Below are positions 45,199-54,758 of a stretch of DNA of 64,000 bases, piece after piece. A program made the translations under genes and the position numbers. This DNA is from G963668345 sp965206025 (lineage in GTDB: Bacteria; Acidobacteriota; Terriglobia; Bryobacterales; UBA6623), in contig CBDBIU010000005.1 of NCBI GenBank assembly GCA_965206025.1, positions 1,674,001 to 1,738,000 on the forward strand, written 5' to 3'. How positions within the stretch are numbered: position 1 is the first letter of the stretch; each line of letters opens with the position of its first letter. The notes below the pieces were generated by a model, which was not told the origin of the DNA, searched no databases, and saw only the letters and a list, made by a program, of their open reading frames with translations.

Positions 45199-47130
45199 CT
45201 AGAAAAGGCGGCGGCCAACCATTTCCGGCGCCGCGGCCGTTCCGAACTCGGCGAGAATCGTCACGGTCAAATCGGGCAGCGCCGGGTCCTCCAGCGAACT
45301 CTTGCGATTACTGAGGAACACCCCGGGAACAAACTTGGGGGCCACACAGTGGTCCCCGATCCAGGCGTCTTCGTTGTCTTCCACCGTAGCATCGGGCACG
45401 CCGCCGAGCGGGGTCTTCCAAGAAGCTCGATAGGGCGGACGGTAACCGACGATGAGATCGGGAGCGAACTTGAGATTATAGCCCTTGTAAGCCTGCTGGG
45501 GAGTGTACACCTCTTCGATGACCTGCGCGCCGTTCGCCGGGTCGCGAAAGGCAATGAGCCGTTCGCTAAGCCGTTCGATGACCTGCCGGCTTTCTTCGCC
45601 TTCGGAGACGATTCCTCCTCTTTCACGGCCGAGGAGGTTCAGGTAGATGCTGTTGATCCCCATGGCGTAGGCCTCGGTACGAGACCAGTCGACATGAGCG
45701 AACAGCTCGTCGTCTCCCGTGTTGGCGGGGTCGTCGAGAGCAAGAAACCCCTCGCGCATGAGAATGGTGTTGAGATGAACAGCGCGGTCGAAACGCGTGA
45801 AGCCGTGATCGGACATCACGATCAACGTCGTCGAGTCGTCGATCTTTGACATCGCCTCGCCTACCGCTTCGTCCACCGCGCGGTAGAACTTCAGTAACTT
45901 GTCGTCGTGGCGTCCCCAGAGCATGTGGGCGTTCTGGTCGACGCTCGAGAAGTAGAAAAACAGCAGCCCGCCGGCGAATTTCTCCAGCTCGTGACGAAAC
46001 AGAGCACGGCTTTCGTCCAACACAAGCTCGGTCTGCGCGATGAACTCATCGAGGCTGAGCACCCCCTGACGCAGAGCGCTCGTGTCTTCGGCCATGCCTT
46101 GCGTGTAGAAAGGACCCAGCTCCCGCGTGATGTCGCCGCTATAGGAAGCGGGCGTCGAGATCGGCAGTTCGGGCTGGGAGGGGTCTAGGTTGATGGGCGT
46201 AATATAGAGCTGAAAGCGCGGCCGAAGCTGCTTGAGATAAAGCCGAAAGATTCCCGAAGCGCTCTTCAGCGCGCCGAGCAGAGGAAAGCTTGCCCGCATC
46301 CAGCCGGACCATTCTCCATCCTGAAGAACCACCGATTGATCATCAAGATCAAACCTGGCGACGGGTTCGGCCGGGTCTCGATGGACGATCAGAGTCGCTA
46401 AAGTCTTGGACCGATCCTTCAAGAAAGTGTTGGTCGGCCCCTCGATCGTGATCTCCACGCGGTGACCGAACGGCGGGATGCGTATGATCTCGCCGCCCGA
46501 GACCGACCGCGTCCGCTCCCCGGGATCATCGGTCACGAAGGTGAACGTGCCGTAGGTGCCGCGCATGTCGGGCGTACCCATGCCCGACAAAGCGACCGCT
46601 TCGCACTCGACCGGGGGGAAGTTGGCCGGCATGCGAATCATCGTGACCGGAACGCCTTGCTCGGCCAGTATCGGCCAGAAGGGTGTCCCCTCGCGGTTGA
46701 TGCTCACCGTTCCCGAGGAAAGAGGGATCACATAGGGACCGATCTCCCATGCCCGGCCCGCTTCTCGCGTCTCGGCCATCGACGAGAAGGGAAGACGGGT
46801 AAAAGGATCCCGGTGGACAAAGTCGAAGATGCCATGCCCGCCGGGGTCCATCCCGGTGATCATGCTCGACCAGGCGACGGGGCTTTGCGGCGGGTTCGTG
46901 GTCGCCAGCGGTTTGAAATCACCTTGGCGGCGAAGCCGATCGAGGTTCGGCAGCGCATCCCAGTGGCGCTCGAGGAACTTCGGGTCCATCCCGTCGACGC
47001 CCAATATGATCATCCGCGTGTCGGAGGAGTGTTCGGGCGACGGGCCGCAGCCGGCTGCTGTGAGGGCCAGGGCAAGCGCCAGAGAGAAAAACCGCGCCGG
47101 CCGGGCTAGGGCGGCTTCAGCCTCGCGCAT
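45199..47130 (-). CDS. AP-superfamily phosphohydrolase lipoprotein (type I phosphodiesterase-like)
   Basis: 643 residues. Lipoprotein signal with LTAAGC (residues about 22-28). Alkaline-phosphatase-superfamily motifs: IILGVDGMDPKF (metal Asp), PPQSPVAWSSMITGMDPGGH (nucleophile region), SSVDQNAHMLW, VMSDHGFTRFDR and WIGDHC. It resembles COG3379, predicted phosphohydrolases or phosphomutases. Substrate unknown; a phosphoester in a cell-surface polymer is likely. It overlaps the paralogous upstream gene by 14 bp, so they are cotranscribed. Confidence 0.85.
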   Translation of the reverse strand: MREAEAALARPARFFSLALALALTAAGCGPSPEHSSDTRMIILGVDGMDPKFLERHWDALPNLDRLRRQGDFKPLATTNPPQSPVAWSSMITGMDPGGHGIFDFVHRDPFTRLPFSSMAETREAGRAWEIGPYVIPLSSGTVSINREGTPFWPILAEQGVPVTMIRMPANFPPVECEAVALSGMGTPDMRGTYGTFTFVTDDPGERTRSVSGGEIIRIPPFGHRVEITIEGPTNTFLKDRSKTLATLIVHRDPAEPVARFDLDDQSVVLQDGEWSGWMRASFPLLGALKSASGIFRLYLKQLRPRFQLYITPINLDPSQPELPISTPASYSGDITRELGPFYTQGMAEDTSALRQGVLSLDEFIAQTELVLDESRALFRHELEKFAGGLLFFYFSSVDQNAHMLWGRHDDKLLKFYRAVDEAVGEAMSKIDDSTTLIVMSDHGFTRFDRAVHLNTILMREGFLALDDPANTGDDELFAHVDWSRTEAYAMGINSIYLNLLGRERGGIVSEGEESRQVIERLSERLIAFRDPANGAQVIEEVYTPQQAYKGYNLKFAPDLIVGYRPPYRASWKTPLGGVPDATVEDNEDAWIGDHCVAPKFVPGVFLSNRKSSLEDPALPDLTVTILAEFGTAAAPEMVGRRLF

Positions 47131-49351
47131 CGATCTTCCGATCCTCGACCCCGAGGTCCCGACCGTCCATGTAGGCGGGAGCCTTGAATCCGAATAGCGA
47201 CAGCGCCGTCGGGGCGAGATCCTCGATGCCGGGGTCCTCAGCTTCGAACTTGCGGTTGCAAAACACTACGCCGGGGATGATCGCGGGATCACTGCAATGG
47301 TCGCCGCTCCAGGCTTTGCGGTTGTCCTCGAATACCGGCCCGCCGGTCTCGCCCAGAGCCGACCCCCAAGAGCTGCGGTAGCCGACGTTATAGCCGACGA
47401 CGACGTCAGGAGCCGAATCGGTGTACGGGCCTTGGTAGACATCCTCTTTACGATAGGCCCTCCGAATCGCCACCTGGTTCCTTTCTTCGTCGAGCAGGCC
47501 GCTGAGCTTTTCGGCCAGCTCCTTTCTGAGAGCTTCGGCCTCGGCTCCGCGCGGGACGATGCCTTGGCCTTCACGCCCCTTCTGGTTGACGTAGATTCCC
47601 GCCAAGCCAAAGGTGTAGGCGCGAGTCCGACTCCAGTCCACCGCTTTCAGGTAGGCGCCGGCGCCCCCGGCGCCGTTTTTCAGGTGCAGGTAGCCGTTGT
47701 CGCGGAGCCATGCGTTGAGATTGATTCCTCGCTGGAAGGACTTGAAGCCGTGATCGGAGAGGACGAACAAGACCGTGTCCTCGTCCACGTATTGCATCGT
47801 CCTGCCGACGATTCCGTCCATCCGCCGGTAGAGATCCTCGATCGCGCCGCGGTAATCTCGGCTCGTCGGGCCCCCGCCGTTCGAGGTGGGCGGGTTCGCC
47901 GCATGGGCCGGGTGGTCCGGTTCCAAGTAGCGATAAAACATGTGCTGAACGCGGTCGCTGGTGTCGAACACGCAGGCCGCCACGCCCTGGCTCGTCTTGT
48001 CGAGGGCGCTGAAAAACATCGCTTCGCGCTCTTCGCAAATCGCGTAGGCCTGCTCGAGGAAACCCTGTTCGTCGATGACGCGCTCGTTAAGCGCCCAGGT
48101 GTCCTCCGCCAGTCCCAGCGTGGCGTAGACCCCCAGCAACTTGGCTAGGTAGGTCGCATAGTAGCTGGGTTGGGAAATCGGGAGAGCGGGATTCTCGGGA
48201 TCGATGTTGATCGGCGTCAGGTAGAGGGAGACCTCCGGGCGCGTCGAGGTGAGCATGAAACGGCAGACCCCGCGCACCTTGACTCCCAATCCGGCTCGAA
48301 ACGTGAGTCGAACCCAGGGCGAATATTCGTTGAGCCTGAGCGTGTACGTTTCTTTATCGAGTCTCAACTCCGCCCTTTGGGGGTCGTCAGCCAAGAGCAG
48401 GGAAAACGGAAGTTTGATCGGCCCCGACTCGTCCTGTAACGGGTTTTCAGGTCCTTCGATCGTTCCCCGCAACCCCTGCCCCCCACGCTCGAGCGGGTAA
48501 CGGTTTCCCCCTTCGGCAAAAGACTCACGCCCACCACTGGTCGTGAAGTGCAAGAAACTCCCCTGGGTGCCCAACAGGTCGGGCGTGCACATGGCCGACA
48601 ACAGCCGGCCGCGGAACTTTTCAGGAGGGAACGTAATGGGTACGCGTAAGATGGTGCAACCGACGTGCTGATCTCCCAGGATGTTCCAAAACGTCCGGCT
48701 CTTGCGACGCAACTCGACCGTGGCCCGGTCGAGGGGGATCGACCACTTGCCCAATCGCAGAAAACGTCTGGGCTTGTTGACTTTCGAGGACGCCAGTTCC
48801 GGCATATACGTCCTCATACTGCGGTTCAAGAAGTCGAACATGTTGTGCTTGCCGGGGTTGACGCCTGTCGAGAAAGTCGACCAGGCCACAGGGGAAAGAG
48901 GAGGATAGGTCGTCCTCAGGCGGCGGTAGACACCCTGGTCGCGCAGGCGCGCGAGGTTGGGCATCTTGCCTTCTTCGATGAACCGGTCCGTCAGCTCGGG
49001 CTCGAGCCCGTCAAGACCAAGAAAGATCAATTTCCGGATGCGCGCTTTCTTGAGGCCCTGCCGCCGGGTGAGAGAGCGCCACAGAACGCGGAACGGCCAG
49101 ATCAAAAGTGAAGCCGCGCCGACCAGCAAGGCGATCAAAAGACTGAGAAAAGACCCCAGGAACGCGAATCCCGCCCCCGGGCCGATGTAAGCGAGGTGAA
49201 AGGACGGGGAGTCGGCCTGTGGACCCTCTAATAGCAGCGCCGACAACGCAAGGACCGGGAGCAAAGCCGATCGCCACGGCGATCCGGGCTGAGTTCGCTC
49301 CGCTGCCAGCCGCTGGACCATTCCCCGGTCGTGGGCGGGCCGACCCCTCAT
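47117..49351 (-). CDS. Membrane-anchored AP-superfamily phosphohydrolase
   Basis: 744 residues. A signal-like segment at about 28-42 and a membrane helix (FLGSFLSLLIALLVGAASLL, about 63-85) precede the catalytic domain: LIFLGLDGLEPELTDRF, PPLSPVAWSTFSTGVNPGKH, DTSDRVQHMFYRYLEP, VLSDHGFKSFQRG and WSGDHCSDP. Paralogue of the next gene with the catalytic core on the outer face. ATG 49351 overlaps the stop of the sulfatase-like gene (ATGA), so translation is coupled. Confidence 0.85.
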   Translation of the reverse strand: MRGRPAHDRGMVQRLAAERTQPGSPWRSALLPVLALSALLLEGPQADSPSFHLAYIGPGAGFAFLGSFLSLLIALLVGAASLLIWPFRVLWRSLTRRQGLKKARIRKLIFLGLDGLEPELTDRFIEEGKMPNLARLRDQGVYRRLRTTYPPLSPVAWSTFSTGVNPGKHNMFDFLNRSMRTYMPELASSKVNKPRRFLRLGKWSIPLDRATVELRRKSRTFWNILGDQHVGCTILRVPITFPPEKFRGRLLSAMCTPDLLGTQGSFLHFTTSGGRESFAEGGNRYPLERGGQGLRGTIEGPENPLQDESGPIKLPFSLLLADDPQRAELRLDKETYTLRLNEYSPWVRLTFRAGLGVKVRGVCRFMLTSTRPEVSLYLTPINIDPENPALPISQPSYYATYLAKLLGVYATLGLAEDTWALNERVIDEQGFLEQAYAICEEREAMFFSALDKTSQGVAACVFDTSDRVQHMFYRYLEPDHPAHAANPPTSNGGGPTSRDYRGAIEDLYRRMDGIVGRTMQYVDEDTVLFVLSDHGFKSFQRGINLNAWLRDNGYLHLKNGAGGAGAYLKAVDWSRTRAYTFGLAGIYVNQKGREGQGIVPRGAEAEALRKELAEKLSGLLDEERNQVAIRRAYRKEDVYQGPYTDSAPDVVVGYNVGYRSSWGSALGETGGPVFEDNRKAWSGDHCSDPAIIPGVVFCNRKFEAEDPGIEDLAPTALSLFGFKAPAYMDGRDLGVEDRKIDARG

Positions 49352-50211
49352 CGTAGCTTTCCTTCGACGAAGGGGACCTCAAGCACCTTGTCGTGCTGGA
49401 TGGGACCGTGGCCGAAATAGCCGTCTTCTCCGAACAGCTCCCCGTGGTCGGACGTAATCGTGATGTAGGTGTTCTTGGGCACGATGTCGAACAGTTCTTC
49501 GACCACTTGGTCCAAGTACTTCACGGCCTTGATCTGACGCTGCCGCAGCTCCTTGAGGGCCTTTTCGTCGAAAAACCTTTTTTTACCGCGCACGAGCTTG
49601 CCGCCGACGACGTGGTCGTCGAGATGCTTGAAAACACCGTGCACGCCGCTGATTCGCGGCCACTGTTCGGGAGGCTCATCGGGCAAGGCGTAGGGGTAGT
49701 GCGTCTCGCCGACGTTCAGCAGGTAGAAGGACGGTCGATCTTTGGGGAATCTCATCTCTCGGACCATGGCGCGCATGTCGTTGTGGTCCGCCATCAGCCG
49801 GTAGCTGTCGAAGCCCTGGTTGAGGATGGTGCGCGGGTTGAGAACCGGCAGCGAGACTCTAGCGTGCGTGCGATAGCCTAGCTTTTCCTTTAGAAACAAG
49901 GGGAAATAGAGCTCGGGAACGAGCGACTTGAACTCGATATTTTCCGCTCCCAGCCGCTCGTTGAATTTAAAGAAGTCCTTCTTGTAGTATTCGGAGGCGA
50001 ATACGTGTTTGGGACTCTTATGCGGCAGCAAGCCCATCAGCAGATTGTAGTGAGACGGCGCCGTCCAGGAAGCGTAGGACCAACGCTTCTCGACGCGGCC
50101 GAGCTTTCGCATCACCTTCGGGCGGGCTCGTATGAACGAATCGTAACGGCAACTGTCGAAGACGATCAGAATGTAATTGTTGTTGCGGCGACGTTGGATT
50201 CTGCTGGGCAT
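49348..50211 (-). CDS. Sulfatase-like phosphoryl/sulfuryl hydrolase or transferase
   Basis: 287 residues from ATG 50211, chosen because it starts at MPSRIQRRRNNNYILIVFDS. The sulfatase-fold motifs are LIVFDSCRYDSFIRARP (metal/nucleophile region), SWTAPSHYNLLMGLLPH and ITITSDHGELFGEDGYFGHG. The usual Cys/Ser in a CxPxR motif is absent, so the reaction may be phosphoester or phosphoryl-transfer chemistry. No signal peptide or membrane segment, unlike its neighbours. It couples to the downstream phosphohydrolase. Confidence 0.75.
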   Translation of the reverse strand: MPSRIQRRRNNNYILIVFDSCRYDSFIRARPKVMRKLGRVEKRWSYASWTAPSHYNLLMGLLPHKSPKHVFASEYYKKDFFKFNERLGAENIEFKSLVPELYFPLFLKEKLGYRTHARVSLPVLNPRTILNQGFDSYRLMADHNDMRAMVREMRFPKDRPSFYLLNVGETHYPYALPDEPPEQWPRISGVHGVFKHLDDHVVGGKLVRGKKRFFDEKALKELRQRQIKAVKYLDQVVEELFDIVPKNTYITITSDHGELFGEDGYFGHGPIQHDKVLEVPFVEGKLR

Positions 50212-50512
50212 AAGAAGTTCAATCCAAGTATAACGAGATGCTCTCGGTCGCCGCCGTCGCCCGCGCCCGCACGGGAGCGAAAGATAGGGACTGCCACCAA
50301 TTCGCCCCCCCTCATCGCCCTGGAAACAAAGAACTTCACCTGAAGCGAATTGGCTGGCTGTACCCGATTTTTCCAACCCTGCCGACTCCTGGTGAGAAAG
50401 GCGCTCGAGGGGCACTCGCCAAAATATGGGGACGAGGTTTTTTGATCACTCCTCCGCAGCGAGGGAGTCTCTTTTTTGGCCCCCGAAATGAGCCGCGGGC
50501 CGAGTCAGTCCC
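50212..50512. other. Operon gap with possible repeat
   Basis: 300 bp between the sulfatase-like gene and the second glycosyltransferase gene. CTGGTGAGAAAGGCGC at about 50389-50404 resembles the intergenic repeat family end. A promoter for the downstream half of the cluster could lie here. Confidence 0.3.
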
Positions 50513-51406
50513 TTATTTCACCCGCCGGAGACTCCCGCCCTCCCCCAACCACGCGCCTAGCGCTTCGCCCGCTACGCCGCAGCACACGAAGAGCAGCACC
50601 CAGGGAAGACCCGCCGCGAACTCTCGACGGTTGCGCCCTTTTGCCCAGACCGTGCGGGCCAGGCGAAGGAGCAGCAATACAGGCAGCACGAGCGCGGCCC
50701 CGGCTCCGAAAAGCAGCCGGGCAGCCAGAGTCGCTTGTTTGAGACGCATCGCCGCCAGCGAGCGAGAAAAAAAGTAGCGCTGCTTGGCGAATTCGCGGAA
50801 GGTGAAGGGGTTGCTGTGCCCCATCCTCATCGGTGGGTGCAAGTAGATCCGCGCTCCTCTGTTTTGAAGCTCGTCGAAGAGAAAATTTTCCCATAATGAC
50901 GCGAAGCGATCCTCGTCTAGAGGCAGGACCGACTTCTTGTAGCTGATATTGCCCCCCGGAGCGGCGGGGACAACCGCGGCGGTCAGCGGCGGCATGAAAG
51001 GAGCGTACTCCAGCAAAAAGAAGGCCCAATCGAACAGAGTGTTCCGGCTGCGATTTTCGACGGGTCCGGCAACGATCTCGTAAGGCAGCCGGTGCCCTTC
51101 GATGACTTCGTGGGCCCACTCGGGAGGCGGAACGGAGTGATCTTCGATGACCGCGATGATGGGGGCCCGCGCGCGATTCATGCCCCGCCAACGCAAGGCC
51201 GGAATAGAAGCGTCGCGGGGACTGGGGTCCATCCGGACGCCAGGAAACCGCTTGCGAATCGTCTCGCCCGTATCGTCCGGCAAACGGTCGCAGACGATGA
51301 TTTCAAGCGAATCGACCGCCGTCTGTTGGTACAGTCTCTCCAGACAATGGAGGATCCACGGCTTGCCGTTGACCGACGGGATGACGACCGAAAGTTGGGG
51401 GTTCAT
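50513..51406 (-). CDS. Family 2 glycosyltransferase with C-terminal membrane segments
   Basis: 297 residues. ATG 51406 shares one base with the stop of the upstream glycosyltransferase (TGATG). GT-A start LSVVIPSVNGKPWILHCLER, IIVCDRLPDDTGE and a metal-binding-like VIEDHSVPPPEWAHEV; two hydrophobic segments near residues 225-285. Paralogue of the next gene. It probably adds a sugar to a lipid-linked glycan at the inner membrane. Confidence 0.85.
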   Translation of the reverse strand: MNPQLSVVIPSVNGKPWILHCLERLYQQTAVDSLEIIVCDRLPDDTGETIRKRFPGVRMDPSPRDASIPALRWRGMNRARAPIIAVIEDHSVPPPEWAHEVIEGHRLPYEIVAGPVENRSRNTLFDWAFFLLEYAPFMPPLTAAVVPAAPGGNISYKKSVLPLDEDRFASLWENFLFDELQNRGARIYLHPPMRMGHSNPFTFREFAKQRYFFSRSLAAMRLKQATLAARLLFGAGAALVLPVLLLLRLARTVWAKGRNRREFAAGLPWVLLFVCCGVAGEALGAWLGEGGSLRRVK

Positions 51407-52326
51407 CAAAAGATCCGGTGTTCGCTTGACCCACTGCCAAACAGGTAGCCGCAACCTTCCCCAAGGGACCAAGCTGCATAGAAAACAAGCAGCCAGGCCG
51501 CCGATCGGGCCAACCGTCGCCTGCCGGCCTTCCGAGAAACCGCCTTCCAAGCGCGCCGAAGCATTACAAAGGGGACCACGGGGAAAAGAATTCCTCGTAA
51601 GATGCGTTCCGGGACCCCCATGCCGTGTCGGAGTTCGCCTGCAAACCAGCGGCCGTAGTGAAAGCGTTGGGGTAGGATCTTCCGGCGGGGAAGGTGGCCA
51701 GAGTAATGGACCTCCGCGCGGCCGGCGAAGCGCAGACGATAGCCTCGATTCTTTAGGCGGCGATGGATCAACGGCTCCCAGTCCCCACGCTCGATCAAAT
51801 CCGAGAATTCGTCGAGTACCCAGCGCTTGTAGGAGCAGTTGTGTCCCGGCAGCTCATCACGGTAGCCGTCATCGGCTGGCGGCATGAATTGAACGTAGTC
51901 GGAGAAGTAGTCCGCCCATAGAAACAGGGGGGCGGATCGCCCCGGCGGCGGGAAGCCGACCGGCCCCCCAACAGCCGGGTCGGCTGGGTGCTTCAGATGG
52001 GTTTCTCTCAAGGCGGCAACCCAACCGGGGGAGGGTACCATCCAGCACTCCGTCAGGGCGACAATCTCTCCCGTCGACTGCCTTACCCCAGCCCACCGCA
52101 ACCGCGGAATCGACATACGGCGGTTGTAGTGGCAGAACTTCACATTGGGAAACCGGGCAGCCAGCACCGGGGTGCGGTCGGCGTCGGAACAGTCGGCGAC
52201 GATGACTTCCGTAGCCTGCTGGCCGGCGAGCGACGACAAGCACTGCTCCAACGATTCCCACGCATTGTAGGAAGCGACCACGACGGAGACAGTGGGTTGT
52301 TCCCTTAGCTGGTTCGATTCGGGCAT
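51406..52326 (-). CDS. Family 2 glycosyltransferase
   Basis: 306 residues from ATG 52326, overlapping the methyltransferase stop by 22 bp. GT-A motifs VSVVVASYNAWESLEQCLSS, VADCSDADRTPV and ALTECWMVPSPGWVAAL, and a C-terminal hydrophobic region. Same length class and topology as the downstream paralogue. It starts the glycan-building part of the cluster with the methyltransferase. Confidence 0.85.
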   Translation of the reverse strand: MPESNQLREQPTVSVVVASYNAWESLEQCLSSLAGQQATEVIVADCSDADRTPVLAARFPNVKFCHYNRRMSIPRLRWAGVRQSTGEIVALTECWMVPSPGWVAALRETHLKHPADPAVGGPVGFPPPGRSAPLFLWADYFSDYVQFMPPADDGYRDELPGHNCSYKRWVLDEFSDLIERGDWEPLIHRRLKNRGYRLRFAGRAEVHYSGHLPRRKILPQRFHYGRWFAGELRHGMGVPERILRGILFPVVPFVMLRRAWKAVSRKAGRRRLARSAAWLLVFYAAWSLGEGCGYLFGSGSSEHRIF

Positions 52327-53162
52327 CGCTTCCTGGCCACACAAAACAGGGTATGGCCTCCCGGCGGGCGCCACCCCAACCTCAGTATCAACCTTCTCTC
52401 AACACGCCAATAGGCGCCCAGTATTCGCGATTTCCAACGATGGGCCGACAGCGCCCGCACCCGTAGCCCCTCGTCTCCGACGGGCGCGGGCTTCCCGAGC
52501 CCCTTCAGATCGGCAAGCAAAGAGGGCAACCAGTTCACCAGCGCGAGAAAGAGAACTTCAAAATCTGCATTCTCGAGCGCGGCATTGAGTTTCTCCGGCT
52601 CCCACTGCTGGTATTGGGATGTATCCCGGTGCTTGTTCTTGCCGATTCCTCGGCGCGCCGCCGCACGGATCAGCAGAGTGCCCTTCGGGGCGAGGAGACG
52701 GCCGAACTCCCGCAACGCGCTCCGTGAATCGGCGGCAGAGAGGTGCTGCAGCACGTCCCCGCAGACCACCGCCTCGAATTGGCCCGAACCAAATGGAAGT
52801 TCGCCGACGGCGCCGGCAACGAGCGCGGTCGGAGCGCGAGAGCCAGCCAAGCGGAGGGCCTCGGGCGACAGATCGCAACCGACCGCTAGTCCGAAGCCGA
52901 GCGCTTGCCCGCATTCCGCGAGGAACACGCCCGTCCCGCAGCCGGCGTCGAGAAGTCGCCCGGGGGAAGACCCGGTGTGCCGCTTCAGCAGTTCGAGGCC
53001 CCATGTTCGCATGGCTTTGGTCCAGGGGTGGTTTTCCTCCACAGACAGCAGGCGCTCGTAGTATTCGCGAGAGAATATCTTGGGCGCCGCCTTGCTCAGC
53101 ATCGCTCTGTGAGTATCGGACTGCTCCGAGCAGAGTCTGAAGAACTCGAAGGGACTCCTCAT
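52305..53162 (-). CDS. Class I SAM-dependent methyltransferase
   Basis: 285 residues. SAM motif LLDAGCGTGVFLAECG, then VGCDLSPEALRLAGSRAP, VCGDVLQHLSAADSRSAL and LLAPKGTLLIRAAARRG. The HRDTSQYQQWEP segment resembles methyltransferases of polysaccharide loci. It heads the minus-strand cluster and likely caps or modifies a sugar or lipid in the same pathway as the two glycosyltransferases. Confidence 0.85.
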   Translation of the reverse strand: MRSPFEFFRLCSEQSDTHRAMLSKAAPKIFSREYYERLLSVEENHPWTKAMRTWGLELLKRHTGSSPGRLLDAGCGTGVFLAECGQALGFGLAVGCDLSPEALRLAGSRAPTALVAGAVGELPFGSGQFEAVVCGDVLQHLSAADSRSALREFGRLLAPKGTLLIRAAARRGIGKNKHRDTSQYQQWEPEKLNAALENADFEVLFLALVNWLPSLLADLKGLGKPAPVGDEGLRVRALSAHRWKSRILGAYWRVERRLILRLGWRPPGGHTLFCVARKRCPNRTS

Positions 53163-53610
53163 CCTTCCCAGGGGAGAGGGGTTGCCATCCGGCCTTGGCT
53201 CGTCAAGTGCTTTGTTTCATCCGGCCCGTGGTGAAAGTCGTTGGCCTCAAGAACCGGGTGAGGCTGCGGCGAGCGAAGACGGGCGGAATCCACGTGGCTG
53301 CCGAGATTGCCGTTCGTGGCAGTCCCGATTTCTTCACACCTTCCCGTCACCGATTTTCGCCGACGCCCCAAGTCGTGAACAAAGCCGTTGCGGAAGCGAA
53401 ATCGTTGACAGTTCCCACTTTTCGGCAGCCTAACTTCCACCACAGGCTGCTAGGGATTGACGGCGAAAACGGCCGCTCAAGCAGCCTCGGCCCAGGGCGA
53501 TCGTATCACACTCGACCGTTGGACTCGACGGCGTGGGAGTGTCAAACGGGTGGGGCGAACGCCTCCAGAGGGATCAAGCGGGTTAGGCTCCGAGACGGTG
53601 AAAGTTGCCG
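53163..53610. other. Intergenic, no recognisable gene
   Basis: 450 bp upstream of the cluster methyltransferase and downstream of the Cys-rich gene. Long open frames on both strands have no known motif. The cluster promoter is probably here. Confidence 0.3.
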
Positions 53611-53922
53611 TCACTTCTTCTTGAACAACGCGTCAAACACCTCTGTCGAGCTTTGGGCGGCGGCGCCGCCGCGGTTGACCAGGTCGATCGAGGTTCGGGG
53701 TTCGAAATAATCACAACAGTTGGCGCGCTCCTTCTCTGAGACCCATTCGGCTTGCGTTTCCGCGCACTGATTGTGCTTGCCGGGATCGAAGAAGCGGCAG
53801 TTGCGGCAGCCGTGCAGGTCGGCGTCGCAGTGGCTACAGGTGTCTTGCCGCGAGATTTTCCGCCCGGGCGGCAATCGAAGCGGCGCGCCGCGGCTGTGGC
53901 AGTGGATAGCGACATTGCTCAT
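53611..53922 (-). CDS. Small Cys-rich protein, conserved hypothetical
   Basis: 103 residues from ATG 53922. Eight cysteines, including SHCDADLHGCRNCRFFDPG, HNQCAETQAEWVS and ANCCDYFEP, suggest zinc or Fe-S binding. I recall similar hypothetical proteins with a CRNCxFFDPGxHNQC motif in several phyla. No signal peptide. Divergent from the lipoprotein gene at 53971 with about 50 bp between. Function unknown. Confidence 0.65.
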   Translation of the reverse strand: MSNVAIHCHSRGAPLRLPPGRKISRQDTCSHCDADLHGCRNCRFFDPGKHNQCAETQAEWVSEKERANCCDYFEPRTSIDLVNRGGAAAQSSTEVFDALFKKK

Positions 53923-53970
53923 AATACGTGCAGGATACTTCAGAAGATGCGACAATTCAACGATCCGGGA

Positions 53971-54636
53971 ATGACCAGCCGAGAAACCTTTTCTACGGAC
54001 CGGGCGCTGCCGGATCACGGGGCTGCTGTCTCCCGTCGTGCGGTGGCGATGGCGCTGCTGGTTGTGTGCCTCGGTTGCGGCGGAAAGATTCCGCCGACTC
54101 ACTACTACGTGCTGGAGCTGCCACCGGCTCCCGACCCGGCCGCCGAGGCGCTGCCCGGCACGGCCGTGATCATGCCTCTTCGAGCGTCTCGCATGCTGAT
54201 CCAAGACCGCATCGTATACCGTCCGGCGAAAGGGGAGGTCGGTTTTTACGAATATCATCGCTGGGCCGAGGACCCGCGAGACGGCCTCACGAGATCTCTC
54301 ATTCGGCATCTGCGTTCGCGGGGAGCGTTTAGCAGCGTCGTGCCGTTTGATGGTCGCTCGAAAGCCGACTACATCATTCGCGGTACGTTGGAGCGCCTCG
54401 AGGAAGTTGATTCGGGCGGTGTCGCGGTGTACGTTAAGATCTCGGCGCAGCTCGTCTCGGCCGAGGCGCGGGAAACGATCTGGCAAGGGGAAGGCGAAGG
54501 GCGTGGCCAAGTTACGGCTGGCGAGGTGCGCTCCGTCGTCGCCGAGATGAGTCGCGCCTCTCACCTAGCCGTCAAAGGCCTGGCCGACCAGATCAACGAG
54601 TTCGTCAGATCGAACACGGCCGCGGCTCAGCAGTAG
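53971..54636 (+). CDS. PqiC/ABC-type transport auxiliary lipoprotein
   Basis: 221 residues from ATG 53971 (53947 also possible). Lipoprotein signal AMALLVVCLGC, then PTHYYVLELPPAP, an IMPLRASRMLIQDRIVYRP strand and EVGFYEYHRWAEDPRDGLTR, all typical of the PqiC/MlaA-associated DUF330 family that helps MCE-type phospholipid transporters. No MCE, ATPase or permease gene lies nearby, so it is an orphan copy or its operon has moved. Confidence 0.8.
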   Translation: MTSRETFSTDRALPDHGAAVSRRAVAMALLVVCLGCGGKIPPTHYYVLELPPAPDPAAEALPGTAVIMPLRASRMLIQDRIVYRPAKGEVGFYEYHRWAEDPRDGLTRSLIRHLRSRGAFSSVVPFDGRSKADYIIRGTLERLEEVDSGGVAVYVKISAQLVSAEARETIWQGEGEGRGQVTAGEVRSVVAEMSRASHLAVKGLADQINEFVRSNTAAAQQ

Positions 54637-54758
54637 TTTTCAGGTTCTGTCGACTTTCTTCGCGCCGGCGGGGTCTTCTCGGCAACTCTCCCTGCTTTTG
54701 GAAGCAACAAGCCTGACCGCGCGGGCCCCTGACGCCCCACCGGCCCGACCAACCGGCG

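Noticed and set aside
53195..53710. Plus-strand open frame before the Cys-rich gene
   Set aside because: No motif, and it overlaps the better supported Cys-rich gene on the other strand.
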